A DNA stretch of 60,045 nt from Pseudoduganella aquatica. GTDB lineage: Bacteria; Pseudomonadota; Gammaproteobacteria; Burkholderiales; Burkholderiaceae_D. This document shows, piece after piece, positions 48,326 through 56,309 of this stretch. Location of the stretch: NCBI RefSeq assembly GCF_009857595.1, contig NZ_WWCU01000038.1:1-60045 (forward strand), written 5' to 3'. The notes under the pieces are model-generated. The model ran no database searches. It worked only from the letters and a program-made list of their open reading frames with translations, and was not told the DNA's origin. The stretch's first letter is position 1. Each line of letters starts with the position of its first letter. A program made the position numbers and the translations under genes.

Positions 48326-48795
48326 AGTCCATGAACGCCATTAGCGCCCGGCGCTGCCGGGGCTGGACCATGCTGGAGGCCTTGGTTGTGCTGGTGATCG
48401 CCGTGGTGCTGGCCGCGTTCTCCTATCCTTCCTACAGCCAGTTCGTGATCCGCAGCAAGCGCGTGGAAGGGCAGGCTGCCTTGCTGCTGCTGATGCAGCA
48501 GCAGGAGCGCTACTTCAGCGCCCACAACAGCTACATTGCCTTCTCGTCCGGCTCCACCGATCCCGCCGAGCGCGAATTCAAATGGTGGTCCGGCGCCGGC
48601 GCCGCCGGCAGCGCATATGAGATCGAAGCAAAGGCCTGCGACGATGAAGCGATCTCGAGCTGCGTGCAACTGATTGCCACGCCGGGCACGGCCAAGGTGG
48701 ATGCGCACTACGAGGACAGGGAATGCGGAAAATTGATACTGACCAGCGCCGGGCTGCGGCTGGCAAGCGGGCAGGGCGTGCGCTGCTGGCGCTGA
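48322..48795 (+). CDS. pilE: PilE-type minor pilin
   Basis: A 157-residue type IV pilin-like protein. The leader ends in RG/WTMLEALVVLVIAVVLAAFSYPSY, with Glu at +5 but Trp instead of the usual Phe at +1. The rest carries the PilE features RSKRVEGQAALLLLMQQQERYFSAHNSY and a C-terminal cysteine pair. I use GTG 48322, inside the GTGA overlap with pilY1 and 5 bases after GGGGAG; an ATG at 48331 is possible. It is a minor pilin rather than the major subunit, as judged by its place in the operon. Confidence 0.88.
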   Translation: MKSMNAISARRCRGWTMLEALVVLVIAVVLAAFSYPSYSQFVIRSKRVEGQAALLLLMQQQERYFSAHNSYIAFSSGSTDPAEREFKWWSGAGAAGSAYEIEAKACDDEAISSCVQLIATPGTAKVDAHYEDRECGKLILTSAGLRLASGQGVRCWR

Positions 48796-49340
48796 GCCGC
48801 GCCGCCGCCGGCCTCACGCTGATCGAATTGCTGGTCGCGCTGGCGCTGGCAGCCATTTTGGCCAGCGCCGCCGCCCCCAGCCTGCAATCCCTGCTGCAAA
48901 AGCAGCTGTTGCACGCGGCCCTGAACGATGTGCAGGGCGCCATCGCGCTGACCCGTTCACTGGCCATCGCACGCGGCGGCGTGGTGCTGATGGCGCCGCA
49001 CGACGCCAGCGGCGATGCGTGGGAGCGGGGCTGGACCGTCTTTGCCGACCGTAACGGCAACCGCCGTCCGGACCCCGGCGAGGAGCGCTACGCTGTCCAG
49101 CAGCCCCTGGCGGACGGCATACATCTCGGCGCGCATTTCACTTCCGGCACGGGACCGGCCTATCTTGCCTATAATGCTGCTGGGCGCAGCTGCCAGGCGG
49201 GTAACAGCCAGGCCGCGCGCTGGGGCACGCTGACGCTGGAGGCCGGCCAGCACAGGCGCCTCGTCAAGATCAATATGCTGGGCCGGGTTAGGGTGTGCGA
49301 TCCCGTCGCGCAGCCGGCGCTCTGCACCAGCGCAGACTAA
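48723..49340 (+). CDS. fimT: FimT/GspH-type minor pilin
   Basis: A 205-residue pseudopilin with the cleavage site AG/LTLIELLVALALAAILASAAAPSLQ and a GspH/FimT globular domain ending in a cysteine pair (SCQAGN and CDPVAQPALC). The leader before the cut is long (about 30 residues). The start at 48723 is the only good in-frame start; it lies 73 bases inside pilE in another frame, a large overlap. FimT usually opens such operons; here it closes the run. FimT proteins of some species bind DNA during natural uptake. Confidence 0.87.
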   Translation: MRKIDTDQRRAAAGKRAGRALLALSRAAAGLTLIELLVALALAAILASAAAPSLQSLLQKQLLHAALNDVQGAIALTRSLAIARGGVVLMAPHDASGDAWERGWTVFADRNGNRRPDPGEERYAVQQPLADGIHLGAHFTSGTGPAYLAYNAAGRSCQAGNSQAARWGTLTLEAGQHRRLVKINMLGRVRVCDPVAQPALCTSAD

Positions 49341-49361
49341 ACAAACCGAGTAAGCGATCCT

Positions 49362-50459
49362 GTGGACATCAACAACGACACCGAAGGCATGAAGCTGGCC
49401 CTGGAATGGGCCGCCAAGGGGCTGTACACCACCTCGCCCAATCCGCGCATAGGCTGCGTGATCGTGCGGGACGGCCGCGTGATCGGCGCCGGCGTGACCC
49501 AGCCCGCCGGGCAGGACCACGCCGAAATCCAGGCCATGAAGGACGCGCAGGCGCGCGGGCATGATGTGCGCGGCGCCACCGCCTACGTCACGCTGGAGCC
49601 GTGCAACCACCACGGCCGCACGCCGCCCTGTTCGGACGCGCTGGTGCGTGCCGGCCTGGGCCGCGTGGTGGCGGCGATGGAAGACCCGAATCCGCTGGTG
49701 GCCGGCCAGGGCCTGGCCAAGCTGGCGGCGGCCGGCATCGAGGTCTCCAGCGGCTTGCTGGCCGAGCAGGCCTACGAGCTGAACATCGGATTTTTCTCGC
49801 GCATGACGCGCGGCCTGCCCTGGGTGCGCATGAAAACCGCCGCCAGCCTGGACGGCATGACGGCACTGCACAATGGCGCCAGCCAGTGGATCACCGGCCC
49901 CGAAGCGCGCGCCGACGGCCACGCCTGGCGCGCCCGCGCCTGCGCCATCCTGACCGGCATCGGCACCGTGAAAGCGGACGATCCGCAGCTGACGGTGCGC
50001 TCGGTGGACACGCCGCGCCAGCCGCGCCGCATCGTGGTGGACAGCCGCCTGGACATCAGCCCCTCGGCGCGCGTGCTCGAAGGCGGCGGAACCTGGGTGG
50101 TGGCCGCCGTCAGCCATCCGGAAAAGGAGGCCGCGCTGCGCGCCGTGGGCGCCGAGATCATCACGCTGCCCAACCCGCACGGCAAGGTCGACCTGCCGGA
50201 ACTGATGCGCGAACTGGGCCGCCGCCAGATCAACGAGCTGCACGTGGAGGCGGGCGGCAAGCTGAACGGTTCACTGATACGCGAAGGCTGCGTGGACGAA
50301 CTGCTGGTCTACCTGGCGCCCATGCTGCTGGGCGACGCCCAGGGCATGTTCGCCTTGCCCGCGCTGACGGAACTGAGCGGGCGCAAGAGCCTGAAATTCC
50401 ACCAGGTTCAGCAGACCGGCGCGGATTTGCGTATCCTTGCCAGATTCACTTCACAATGA
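49362..50459 (+). CDS. ribD: RibD, riboflavin deaminase/reductase
   Basis: A 365-residue bifunctional enzyme of riboflavin synthesis. The N-terminal zinc deaminase (about 10-145) has the HAEIQAM and EPCNHHGRTPPC motifs; the C-terminal NADPH reductase (about 150-362) has MKTAASLDGM, ILTGIGTVKADDPQLTVR and HVEAGGKLNGS. It deaminates the GTP cyclohydrolase II product and reduces its ribose. Start is GTG 49362; ATG 49389 (residue 10) is a weak alternative. The order ribD-ribE is followed by a break and then ribBX-ribH. Confidence 0.96.
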   Translation: MDINNDTEGMKLALEWAAKGLYTTSPNPRIGCVIVRDGRVIGAGVTQPAGQDHAEIQAMKDAQARGHDVRGATAYVTLEPCNHHGRTPPCSDALVRAGLGRVVAAMEDPNPLVAGQGLAKLAAAGIEVSSGLLAEQAYELNIGFFSRMTRGLPWVRMKTAASLDGMTALHNGASQWITGPEARADGHAWRARACAILTGIGTVKADDPQLTVRSVDTPRQPRRIVVDSRLDISPSARVLEGGGTWVVAAVSHPEKEAALRAVGAEIITLPNPHGKVDLPELMRELGRRQINELHVEAGGKLNGSLIREGCVDELLVYLAPMLLGDAQGMFALPALTELSGRKSLKFHQVQQTGADLRILARFTSQ

Positions 50460-50468
50460 GATAGCACC

Positions 50469-51095
50469 ATGTTTACTGGAATTGTTGCCGCAGTCGGCAA
50501 AATCACTTCGGTCCAGCCGCTGGAAGGCGGCCATGACGCGGGCGTGCGCCTGGAAATCGACGCCGGCGGCCTGCCGCTGGCCGACGTCGCCCTGGGCGAC
50601 TCCATCGCCCTGAACGGCGCCTGCATGACCGTCATCGAAAAGACCGCCACGACCTTCAAGGTGGACGTCTCGCGCGAAAGCCTGAACTGCACGGTTGGGC
50701 TGGACGGCACGTCCGAAGTCAACCTGGAAAAAGCGCTGACCCTGTCCGAGCGCCTGGGCGGCCACCTGGTGTCCGGCCACGTCGACGGCCTGGGCGTGGT
50801 GCGCAAATTCGAGCCGGTGGGCGAGTCCTGGGAGCTGGTGATCGAGGCGCCGCGCGAGCTGGCCAAATTCCTGGCCTTCAAGGGTTCGGTGGTGGTCAAC
50901 GGCGTGTCGCTGACCGTCAACCGCGTGCACGATATCGGCAGCGGCGACGCGCTGGTGTGCCAGTTCTCCATCAACCTGATCCCGCACACCATTTCCGTGA
51001 CCACGCTCAAGCATCTGACGGTGGGCGGCAAGGTCAATCTGGAGATTGACCTGATCGCCCGCTACGTCGAGCGCATGCTGTCGGTCGGCAAGTAA
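50469..51095 (+). CDS. ribE: Riboflavin synthase, alpha subunit
   Basis: A 208-residue trimeric riboflavin synthase with the typical internal duplication: MFTGIVAAVGKI and LGDSIALNGACMTV in the first barrel, LGGHLVSGHVDGLG and GVSLTVN in the second. It converts two molecules of 6,7-dimethyl-8-ribityllumazine to riboflavin. Nine bases separate it from ribD, so the two form one transcript. The next gene converges on it and begins 1 base after its stop. Confidence 0.97.
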   Translation: MFTGIVAAVGKITSVQPLEGGHDAGVRLEIDAGGLPLADVALGDSIALNGACMTVIEKTATTFKVDVSRESLNCTVGLDGTSEVNLEKALTLSERLGGHLVSGHVDGLGVVRKFEPVGESWELVIEAPRELAKFLAFKGSVVVNGVSLTVNRVHDIGSGDALVCQFSINLIPHTISVTTLKHLTVGGKVNLEIDLIARYVERMLSVGK

Positions 51096-51096
51096 G

Positions 51097-51519
51097 TCAC
51101 AGCAGCGTCGCGTCCAGCGTAATGCTGGCGTTCAGCAGCTTGGACACCGGGCAGCCGGCCTTGGCCTTGGCGGTCAGTTCGTCAAAGGTGGCCTTGTCGG
51201 CGCCCGGGATCTTGGCCTGCAAGGTCAGGTGCACGGCCGTGATGGAGAAGCCGTCTGCCACCTTGTCCAGCGTGACCTCGGCCTTGGTTTCCATTTTCTC
51301 CGCAGTCAGCCCCGCTTCGCCCAGGATCAGCGACAGCGCCATGGTGAAGCAGCCCGCGTGCGCGGCGCCGATCAATTCTTCCGGGTTGGTGCCCGGCTTG
51401 CCCTCGAAGCGGCTGGCGAAGCCGTAAGGGTAGTCCTTCATGGCGCCGCTCTGGGTGCTGATGGCGCCTTTGCCATCCTTGATGCCGCCCGACCAGACGG
51501 CCGATCCGTTAGTTTTCAT
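51097..51519 (-). CDS. osmC: OsmC-type peroxiredoxin-like hydroperoxide reductase
   Basis: A 140-residue OsmC/Ohr-family protein. The two catalytic cysteines lie in GAAHAGCFTMALSLIL and AGCPVSKLLNASI. Arg37 in FASRFEGKPGTNPEELIG belongs to the OsmC class pattern. OsmC reduces organic hydroperoxides using lipoyl-type thiols. It interrupts the riboflavin gene run on the opposite strand. It appears to be monocistronic. Confidence 0.93.
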   Translation of the reverse strand: MKTNGSAVWSGGIKDGKGAISTQSGAMKDYPYGFASRFEGKPGTNPEELIGAAHAGCFTMALSLILGEAGLTAEKMETKAEVTLDKVADGFSITAVHLTLQAKIPGADKATFDELTAKAKAGCPVSKLLNASITLDATLL

Positions 51520-51625
51520 CGCTGCTCCTTTGTTTGCGTTGCAAGGGGAGCAGCTATCGTATGCCGATTGCTTGAAGCGCGCCGCTCACTTAAGGGAGAG
51601 GGCGCGCAGGGGAGAGGCGCTGGGT

Positions 51626-52516
51626 TCAGCCGTAGCGCGCCGGCGGCAGGCCGCCCACATCCAATTGCACGCTGAACAGCGAACCGGCCAGCGGCTCGGC
51701 GGCGCGCTGGGCCTCGCTCATGCCTTCAAAAGCGGTGGTGATGTACAGCGTCTTCAGGTCCGGCCCGCCAAACGCCACGGAGGCCGGTTGCGACACCGGC
51801 ATGGCGATGGTGGCCAGCAGTTCGCCGTCCGCGCTGTAGCGGCACACCCGGCTGCCGCCCCATTGCGCGATCCACACGCAGCCTTCTGCATCGACCGTCA
51901 TGCCGTCCGGCGAGCCTTCGCCTTCGCCGAACTGGCGCCACAGGCGGGCCGGTCCCAGGCTGCCGTCGGCGCCCACGCTGTAGGCGTAAGTGCGGCCCAG
52001 CAGGCTGTCGCTGTGGTACATCACGCTGCCGTCCAGGCTGAAGGCCGGTCCGTTGCAGATATGGACGCCGTCCTGCGCCACGCTCAGTTCGCCGTCCGTG
52101 GCCAGGCGGAATAGCTGCCCGTCCGGGCTGTGCACGTCGGCCGCGTTCATGCTGCCGAACCACAGGCGGCCCTGCGGGTCGGCCTTGGCGTCGTTCAGGC
52201 GCACGCCGGGCTTGCCCTCGGTGGGGCGCATCAGGTATTCCACGCGCAGTTCCGGCTCCAGCCACAGGCGCACCACGCCGTCGCGCAGGCCGGCCATAAA
52301 GCCGTCGCCGTCGCGGCGCGGCACGATCCAGCAGATATATTCAGGCAGCCGCCAGGCGTGCCGGCCGCCGTCCGCGTCCAGCGCGTGCAGCGTGCTGCCC
52401 TTCAGGTTGACGAAATACAGGCGCTGCTGTTCAGGCAGCCACAGCGGGCCTTCGCCCAGTTCGGCGCCCAGTTGCCAGAGCAGGCGGGGCGCGAGGTCGG
52501 TCTTGTGTGCGGTCAC
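51626..52516 (-). CDS. SMP-30/gluconolactonase-like protein
   Basis: A 296-residue cytoplasmic six-bladed propeller of the SMP-30/gluconolactonase/LRE family. The metal-binding Glu near the N-terminus is in LGEGPLWLPEQQRLYFVN, and GVRLNDAKADPQGRLWFGSM, CNGPAFSLDGSVMYHSDSL and GSPDGMTVDAEGCVWIAQW are the other calcium-site segments. It should open a sugar lactone; common context is arabinose, xylose or galactose oxidation, but no such genes are beside it here. The substrate is unknown. Confidence 0.88.
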   Translation of the reverse strand: MTAHKTDLAPRLLWQLGAELGEGPLWLPEQQRLYFVNLKGSTLHALDADGGRHAWRLPEYICWIVPRRDGDGFMAGLRDGVVRLWLEPELRVEYLMRPTEGKPGVRLNDAKADPQGRLWFGSMNAADVHSPDGQLFRLATDGELSVAQDGVHICNGPAFSLDGSVMYHSDSLLGRTYAYSVGADGSLGPARLWRQFGEGEGSPDGMTVDAEGCVWIAQWGGSRVCRYSADGELLATIAMPVSQPASVAFGGPDLKTLYITTAFEGMSEAQRAAEPLAGSLFSVQLDVGGLPPARYG

Positions 52517-52692
52517 GATGGCAATTCGGTAAGTGGTGGACGCATTACCTTACCCGAAAAGCGCAAGCGTGTGTAGCGCTATCATTTGCTTAACTTCGGG
52601 ACTTTCCGGGGCGTTCGAGGCGGAGTTCCAGATTAGTTTCTCCAAATCCTTTAAAATAGAGGGTTAAAGAAACCTGAACCGAAGGAATTGAA

Positions 52693-53802
52693 ATGTCTAT
52701 CTCCAGCACCGAAGAAATCGTCGCCGAGTTGCGCGCTGGCCGCATGGTGATCCTGGTCGACGAAGAAGACCGGGAAAACGAAGGCGACCTGGTGCTCGCG
52801 GCCGACTTCGTCACGCCGGAAGCGATCAATTTCATGATCAAGCACGCGCGCGGCCTGGTCTGCCTGACCCTGACCGAGGAACGCTGCAAGCAGCTCGACC
52901 TGTCCATGATGACGGCCCGCAACGGCACCTCCTTCGGCACCAACTTCACGGTGTCGATCGAAGCGGCCGAAGGCGTGACCACCGGCATCTCGGCGGCCGA
53001 CCGCGCCAAGACCATCCAGGTGGCCGTGGCCAAGAACGCCGTGCCGATGGACATCGTGCAGCCGGGCCACATCTTCCCGCTGAAAGCCCAGAAGGGCGGC
53101 GTGCTGATGCGCGCCGGCCATACCGAAGCGGGCTGCGACCTGACCGCCATGGCGGGCCTGACCCCGGCCTCGGTGATCTGCGAGATCGTCAAGGACGACG
53201 GCACCATGGCGCGCCTGCCGGACCTGCTGGAGTTCGCCCAGGAGCACGGCCTGAAGATCGGCACCATCGCCGACCTGATCCACTACCGCAGCCAGAACGA
53301 ATGCATCGTCGAGCGCGTGGCCGAGCGTCCGCTGAAGACCACCTACGGCGACTTCCGCATGATCGCCTTCCGCGACACGCCGACCGGCTCGGCCCACCTG
53401 GCGCTGGTGCATGGCGACATGGCCGCCGGCAAGGAATCGCTGGTGCGCGTGCACCAGCCGGTGTCCATCCTGGACCTGCTGGAATCGGAAGCGACCACGC
53501 ACTCGTGGAACATCTCCTCGTCCATGCAGGCGGTGCAGGCGGCCGAGCAGGGCGTGATCGTGCTGCTTAACTGCGAAGAAACGGCCGACCAGCTGTTCAG
53601 CCAGTTCAGCGCGCTGGCCAAGGACGCCAAGCCGCAGGGCCGCGCCGCCAGCATGGGCCTGCGCGACTACGGCATCGGCGCGCAAATCCTGCGCGCGGTT
53701 GGCGTGCGCCAGATGAAGTTGCTGGCCAGCCCGCGTAAAATGCCTTCCATGGCAGGTTTCGACCTCGAAGTCACGGGCTACGTTGCCAAGCCGGCCGCGT
53801 AA
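52693..53802 (+). CDS. ribBX: RibBX: 3,4-DHBP synthase fused to a degenerate GTP cyclohydrolase II domain
   Basis: A 369-residue protein. The N-terminal half (about 1-205) is an intact 3,4-dihydroxy-2-butanone 4-phosphate synthase with DEEDRENEGDLVLAAD and RAGHTEAGCDL. The C-terminal half (about 210-369) looks like a GTP cyclohydrolase II domain but has lost its zinc site: where RibA has the CxxxxxxxxxxCxC triad after VRVH it has QPVSILDLLESEATTHSW, and the later GRNIGL segment is missing. This matches the RibBX variant described for proteobacteria, so the protein is probably only a DHBP synthase. A separate ribA must exist elsewhere. No FMN riboswitch precedes it. Confidence 0.9.
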   Translation: MSISSTEEIVAELRAGRMVILVDEEDRENEGDLVLAADFVTPEAINFMIKHARGLVCLTLTEERCKQLDLSMMTARNGTSFGTNFTVSIEAAEGVTTGISAADRAKTIQVAVAKNAVPMDIVQPGHIFPLKAQKGGVLMRAGHTEAGCDLTAMAGLTPASVICEIVKDDGTMARLPDLLEFAQEHGLKIGTIADLIHYRSQNECIVERVAERPLKTTYGDFRMIAFRDTPTGSAHLALVHGDMAAGKESLVRVHQPVSILDLLESEATTHSWNISSSMQAVQAAEQGVIVLLNCEETADQLFSQFSALAKDAKPQGRAASMGLRDYGIGAQILRAVGVRQMKLLASPRKMPSMAGFDLEVTGYVAKPAA

Positions 53803-53851
53803 GCCCGTCCACAACACTCATTAATATACACATACAGAAAAGAGGCATGCC

Positions 53852-54346
53852 ATGACCGTAGGAAGCTACGAAACCAATCTGTCCGGCGACGGCTTGCGCG
53901 TCGGTATCGTTCAAGCGCGTTTCAACGAAGACGTCTGCCACGGCCTGCTGTCGGCCTGTCTGGCCGAGCTCAAGCACCTGGGCGTTGCCGACGAAGACGT
54001 GCTGCACGTGACCGTGCCCGGCGCGCTGGAAATCCCCTTCGTGCTGCAAAAGCTGGCCGAATCGCAGCAGTTCGACGCGCTGATCGCGCTGGGCGCCGTC
54101 ATCCGTGGCGAAACCTACCACTTCGAACTGGTGTCGAATGAATCGGGCGCGGGCATCACCCGCATCGGCCTGGACTTCGGCATCCCTATCGCCAACGCCG
54201 TGCTGACCACCGAAAACGACGAGCAAGCCGAAGTGCGCATGGCCGTCAAAGGCGCGGACGCCGCCCGCGTGGCCGTGGAAATGGCCAATCTGTCGATCGC
54301 GCTGGAAGAACTCCAGCAAGACGGCGGCTACGACGAAGAAGAATAA
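53852..54346 (+). CDS. ribH: 6,7-dimethyl-8-ribityllumazine synthase
   Basis: A 164-residue lumazine synthase with VGIVQARFNEDV, VPGALEIPF, GAVIRGETYHFELVSNESG and a conserved helix near the C-terminus. It condenses the RibD-pathway pyrimidine with 3,4-dihydroxybutanone phosphate, made by the ribBX product 50 bases upstream, to give the substrate of ribE. An acidic tail (QQDGGYDEEE) ends the protein. It is followed by nusB after 29 bases. Confidence 0.97.
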   Translation: MTVGSYETNLSGDGLRVGIVQARFNEDVCHGLLSACLAELKHLGVADEDVLHVTVPGALEIPFVLQKLAESQQFDALIALGAVIRGETYHFELVSNESGAGITRIGLDFGIPIANAVLTTENDEQAEVRMAVKGADAARVAVEMANLSIALEELQQDGGYDEEE

Positions 54347-54375
54347 TCAGTACTTATAAGAACAGGCAGGAAATC

Positions 54376-54846
54376 ATGACCGACAAATCTACGCACGCCA
54401 ACCCGAGCAAGAACCGCACGCCGCGCCACCGCGCGCGCGAGTTCGCGCTGCAGGGCCTGTACCAGTGGCTGCTGAACAATGAAGACGCGAAAACCGTCGT
54501 CAACCACATCCGCGCCGCGCACGGCTTCGACAAGGCCGACGCCGAGCACTTCACCACGCTGCTGTACGGCACCATCAAGGAATCCGAAGCGCTGCGCGAG
54601 ACCTTCGCCACGCTGGTGGACCGTGGCGTGGCCGAGCTGTCGCCCATCGAGCACGCCGTGCTGCTGATCGGCGCCTTCGAGCTGAAGAACAACCTGGAAA
54701 TCCCATACCGCGTCGTCATCAACGAAGCGGTGGAGCTGACCAAATCCTTCGGCGGCATCGACGGCCACAAATACGTGAACGGCGTGCTGGACAAGCTGGC
54801 CGGCAAAATGCGCCCGGAAGAAGTCGAGAACGACAAAAAGCGTTGA
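54376..54846 (+). CDS. nusB: NusB, transcription antitermination factor
   Basis: A 156-residue all-helical protein with RHRAREFALQGLYQWLL at the N-terminus and VVINEAVELTKSFGGIDGHKYVNGVLDKLA at the C-terminus. NusB binds boxA RNA together with NusE (ribosomal S10) in rRNA antitermination. The ribH-nusB pair is conserved across proteobacteria. A strong terminator follows 9 bases after the stop. Confidence 0.97.
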   Translation: MTDKSTHANPSKNRTPRHRAREFALQGLYQWLLNNEDAKTVVNHIRAAHGFDKADAEHFTTLLYGTIKESEALRETFATLVDRGVAELSPIEHAVLLIGAFELKNNLEIPYRVVINEAVELTKSFGGIDGHKYVNGVLDKLAGKMRPEEVENDKKR

Positions 54847-54854
54847 GATGCAAG

Positions 54855-54893
54855 GACGTAAAAAAAGCCGCAATCTGCGGCTTTTTTTACGTC
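54855..54893. terminator. Bidirectional terminator between nusB and a lytic transglycosylase gene
   Basis: A perfect 18-base inverted repeat (GACGTAAAAAAAGCCGCA and its complement) with a 3-base loop ATC. The inner GC stem is flanked by an A-run on one side and a T-run on the other, so it serves both convergent genes. Confidence 0.92.
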
Positions 54894-54903
54894 TGGAGCA
54901 GGC

Positions 54904-55800
54904 TTACAGGCCGGCCAGCTGGGCGTCCGGCAGTTTGGCCACGGCATTGGCCGCGACGGCGCTTTCCACCTGCTTGGTGGTGGCAGGGGCTGCCGCGATC
55001 ACCGGATTGGTCGTAGGCACCTTCTTGCCCGCGGAAACGCGCTTCAGCAGCTGGTACTCGTTGAGCACCTTGTTGCCGTAGCCATAATCGGTTTCAAAGG
55101 CCGCCGCGCCCACATAGGTCTTCAGGCCGGCTTCGACGGAGCCGCCGCGGGTCACATAATCCTTCAGGATCAGCGAGCCGACGCGGATATTGGCCACCGG
55201 GTTCAGCGCAGCCTGCACGCCGCCCATCTCCTGGAACTTCTCATGGTGCACCTTGGACATCACCTGCATCAGGCCCTGCGCGCCCATAGGGCTCTCCGCG
55301 AAGGGATTCAGGCCCGACTCGATGGCCATCACGGCCAGGATCAGCAGCGGGTCCAGCTTGATCTCGCGCGCGGTCAGGTAGGCGGTGGAGACCAGCATAT
55401 TGGTGGCGTCGCCCGCCACGCGGTAGCGCTTGGACAGCCAGGAGGTTACCCATTCCTGCTGCTTGCGGGTGCCCATGATGGCCTTTTCCTCGGCCGTCAG
55501 CGGCGCGTCGGCGGCCGCATAGCCGCCGGCAGGCGCTTCCATCAGTTCGTGCAGCGGCGGGGCCGTGACGGCGGCCACGGCGGCAGGTTCTTGCGCCAGG
55601 CTCTTGCTCAGGGCATGGGCCAGGTCGGGACGGGCGTACAGGACGGCGATCATGACCAGGGCGCTCACGCCAAAAACGGTCAAAGTGTGTTGCGCGGTAG
55701 TCAGCACGCTGCGCACGCTGACGCGCGAGCTTGCCAGGCCAGTAGCGCCACGCGCCAACTGACGGGTAGCATCGGCTACCGAGATGAAACGATTAGTCAT
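54904..55800 (-). CDS. Lytic transglycosylase, SLT family
   Basis: A 298-residue inner-membrane-anchored protein. A membrane segment (about 39-56) follows a cytoplasmic start. The SLT domain (about 130-260) has the catalytic Glu161 in AVMAIESGLNPFAESPMGAQGLMQVM and the conserved ALNPVANIRVGSLILKDYV. The enzyme should cleave the glycan strand of peptidoglycan with formation of anhydromuramic ends. The C-terminal 40 residues are Ala/Val rich and unlikely to be catalytic. Its upstream region is an unusually long gene-free stretch. Confidence 0.9.
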   Translation of the reverse strand: MTNRFISVADATRQLARGATGLASSRVSVRSVLTTAQHTLTVFGVSALVMIAVLYARPDLAHALSKSLAQEPAAVAAVTAPPLHELMEAPAGGYAAADAPLTAEEKAIMGTRKQQEWVTSWLSKRYRVAGDATNMLVSTAYLTAREIKLDPLLILAVMAIESGLNPFAESPMGAQGLMQVMSKVHHEKFQEMGGVQAALNPVANIRVGSLILKDYVTRGGSVEAGLKTYVGAAAFETDYGYGNKVLNEYQLLKRVSAGKKVPTTNPVIAAAPATTKQVESAVAANAVAKLPDAQLAGL

Positions 55801-56309
55801 TCAGAACTCCCCTGAAATGTCCGTAACGAGCGCACCCCCGCCGCGTCGAAAAACGCAGTCGTATCGATGTGCCAATGCCGTGCATCAGAAATATCATTCG
55901 TCCGTAGCCGCACCGTGGGTGCGCGCCGAACGCCATCATTGCTTGCCTGAGCTGTTACTACCTGGAGCGTATGCTGGAGGCGTATGTGTAAACAGTCGCA
56001 ATACAACTTTTTTCGGGGGTAAGGCAGACGCCTTTTGAAAACACTCCTTAAAATGTCATGTGGAGCCCCGACTCCGTGAATGAATGAGCGACTGGTCGTT
56101 AGCGATAAAAGTTGGCTAACAGGCCATGTCCTCTTCAAGTAGGGCAAATTGTAGAAGCCGTTTTATATCACGTCAATACTAACACGGTCGTTCTTTATAA
56201 CTTTTGAATCTAGATATTTGCCTTGCAAACTAGCAAAAACCAATAAAATCAACCACTTGACTTAAAAACCTCGTCCAGCGCGTCTGGAGCGAAAAAAAAG
56301 TAAAAAAGT
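55801..56309. other. Long AT-rich intergenic region between a lytic transglycosylase gene and ubiD
   Basis: About 510 bases with no credible gene on either strand. The right half (about 56150-56309) is strikingly AT rich compared with the rest of the window. It must hold the promoters of both divergent genes. TTGACT at 56257 resembles a -35 box but I see no good -10 at the right distance. Confidence 0.6.

Noticed and set aside
52540..52692. Possible FMN riboswitch before ribBX
   Set aside because: The conserved FMN aptamer segments (such as the GGCGGT and CCCGAC blocks) are not present; only an ordinary leader is seen.
55797..56147. A 116-codon minus-strand frame in the gap before ubiD
   Set aside because: No ribosome binding site, no family pattern, and its stop overlaps the start of the lytic transglycosylase gene on the same strand.
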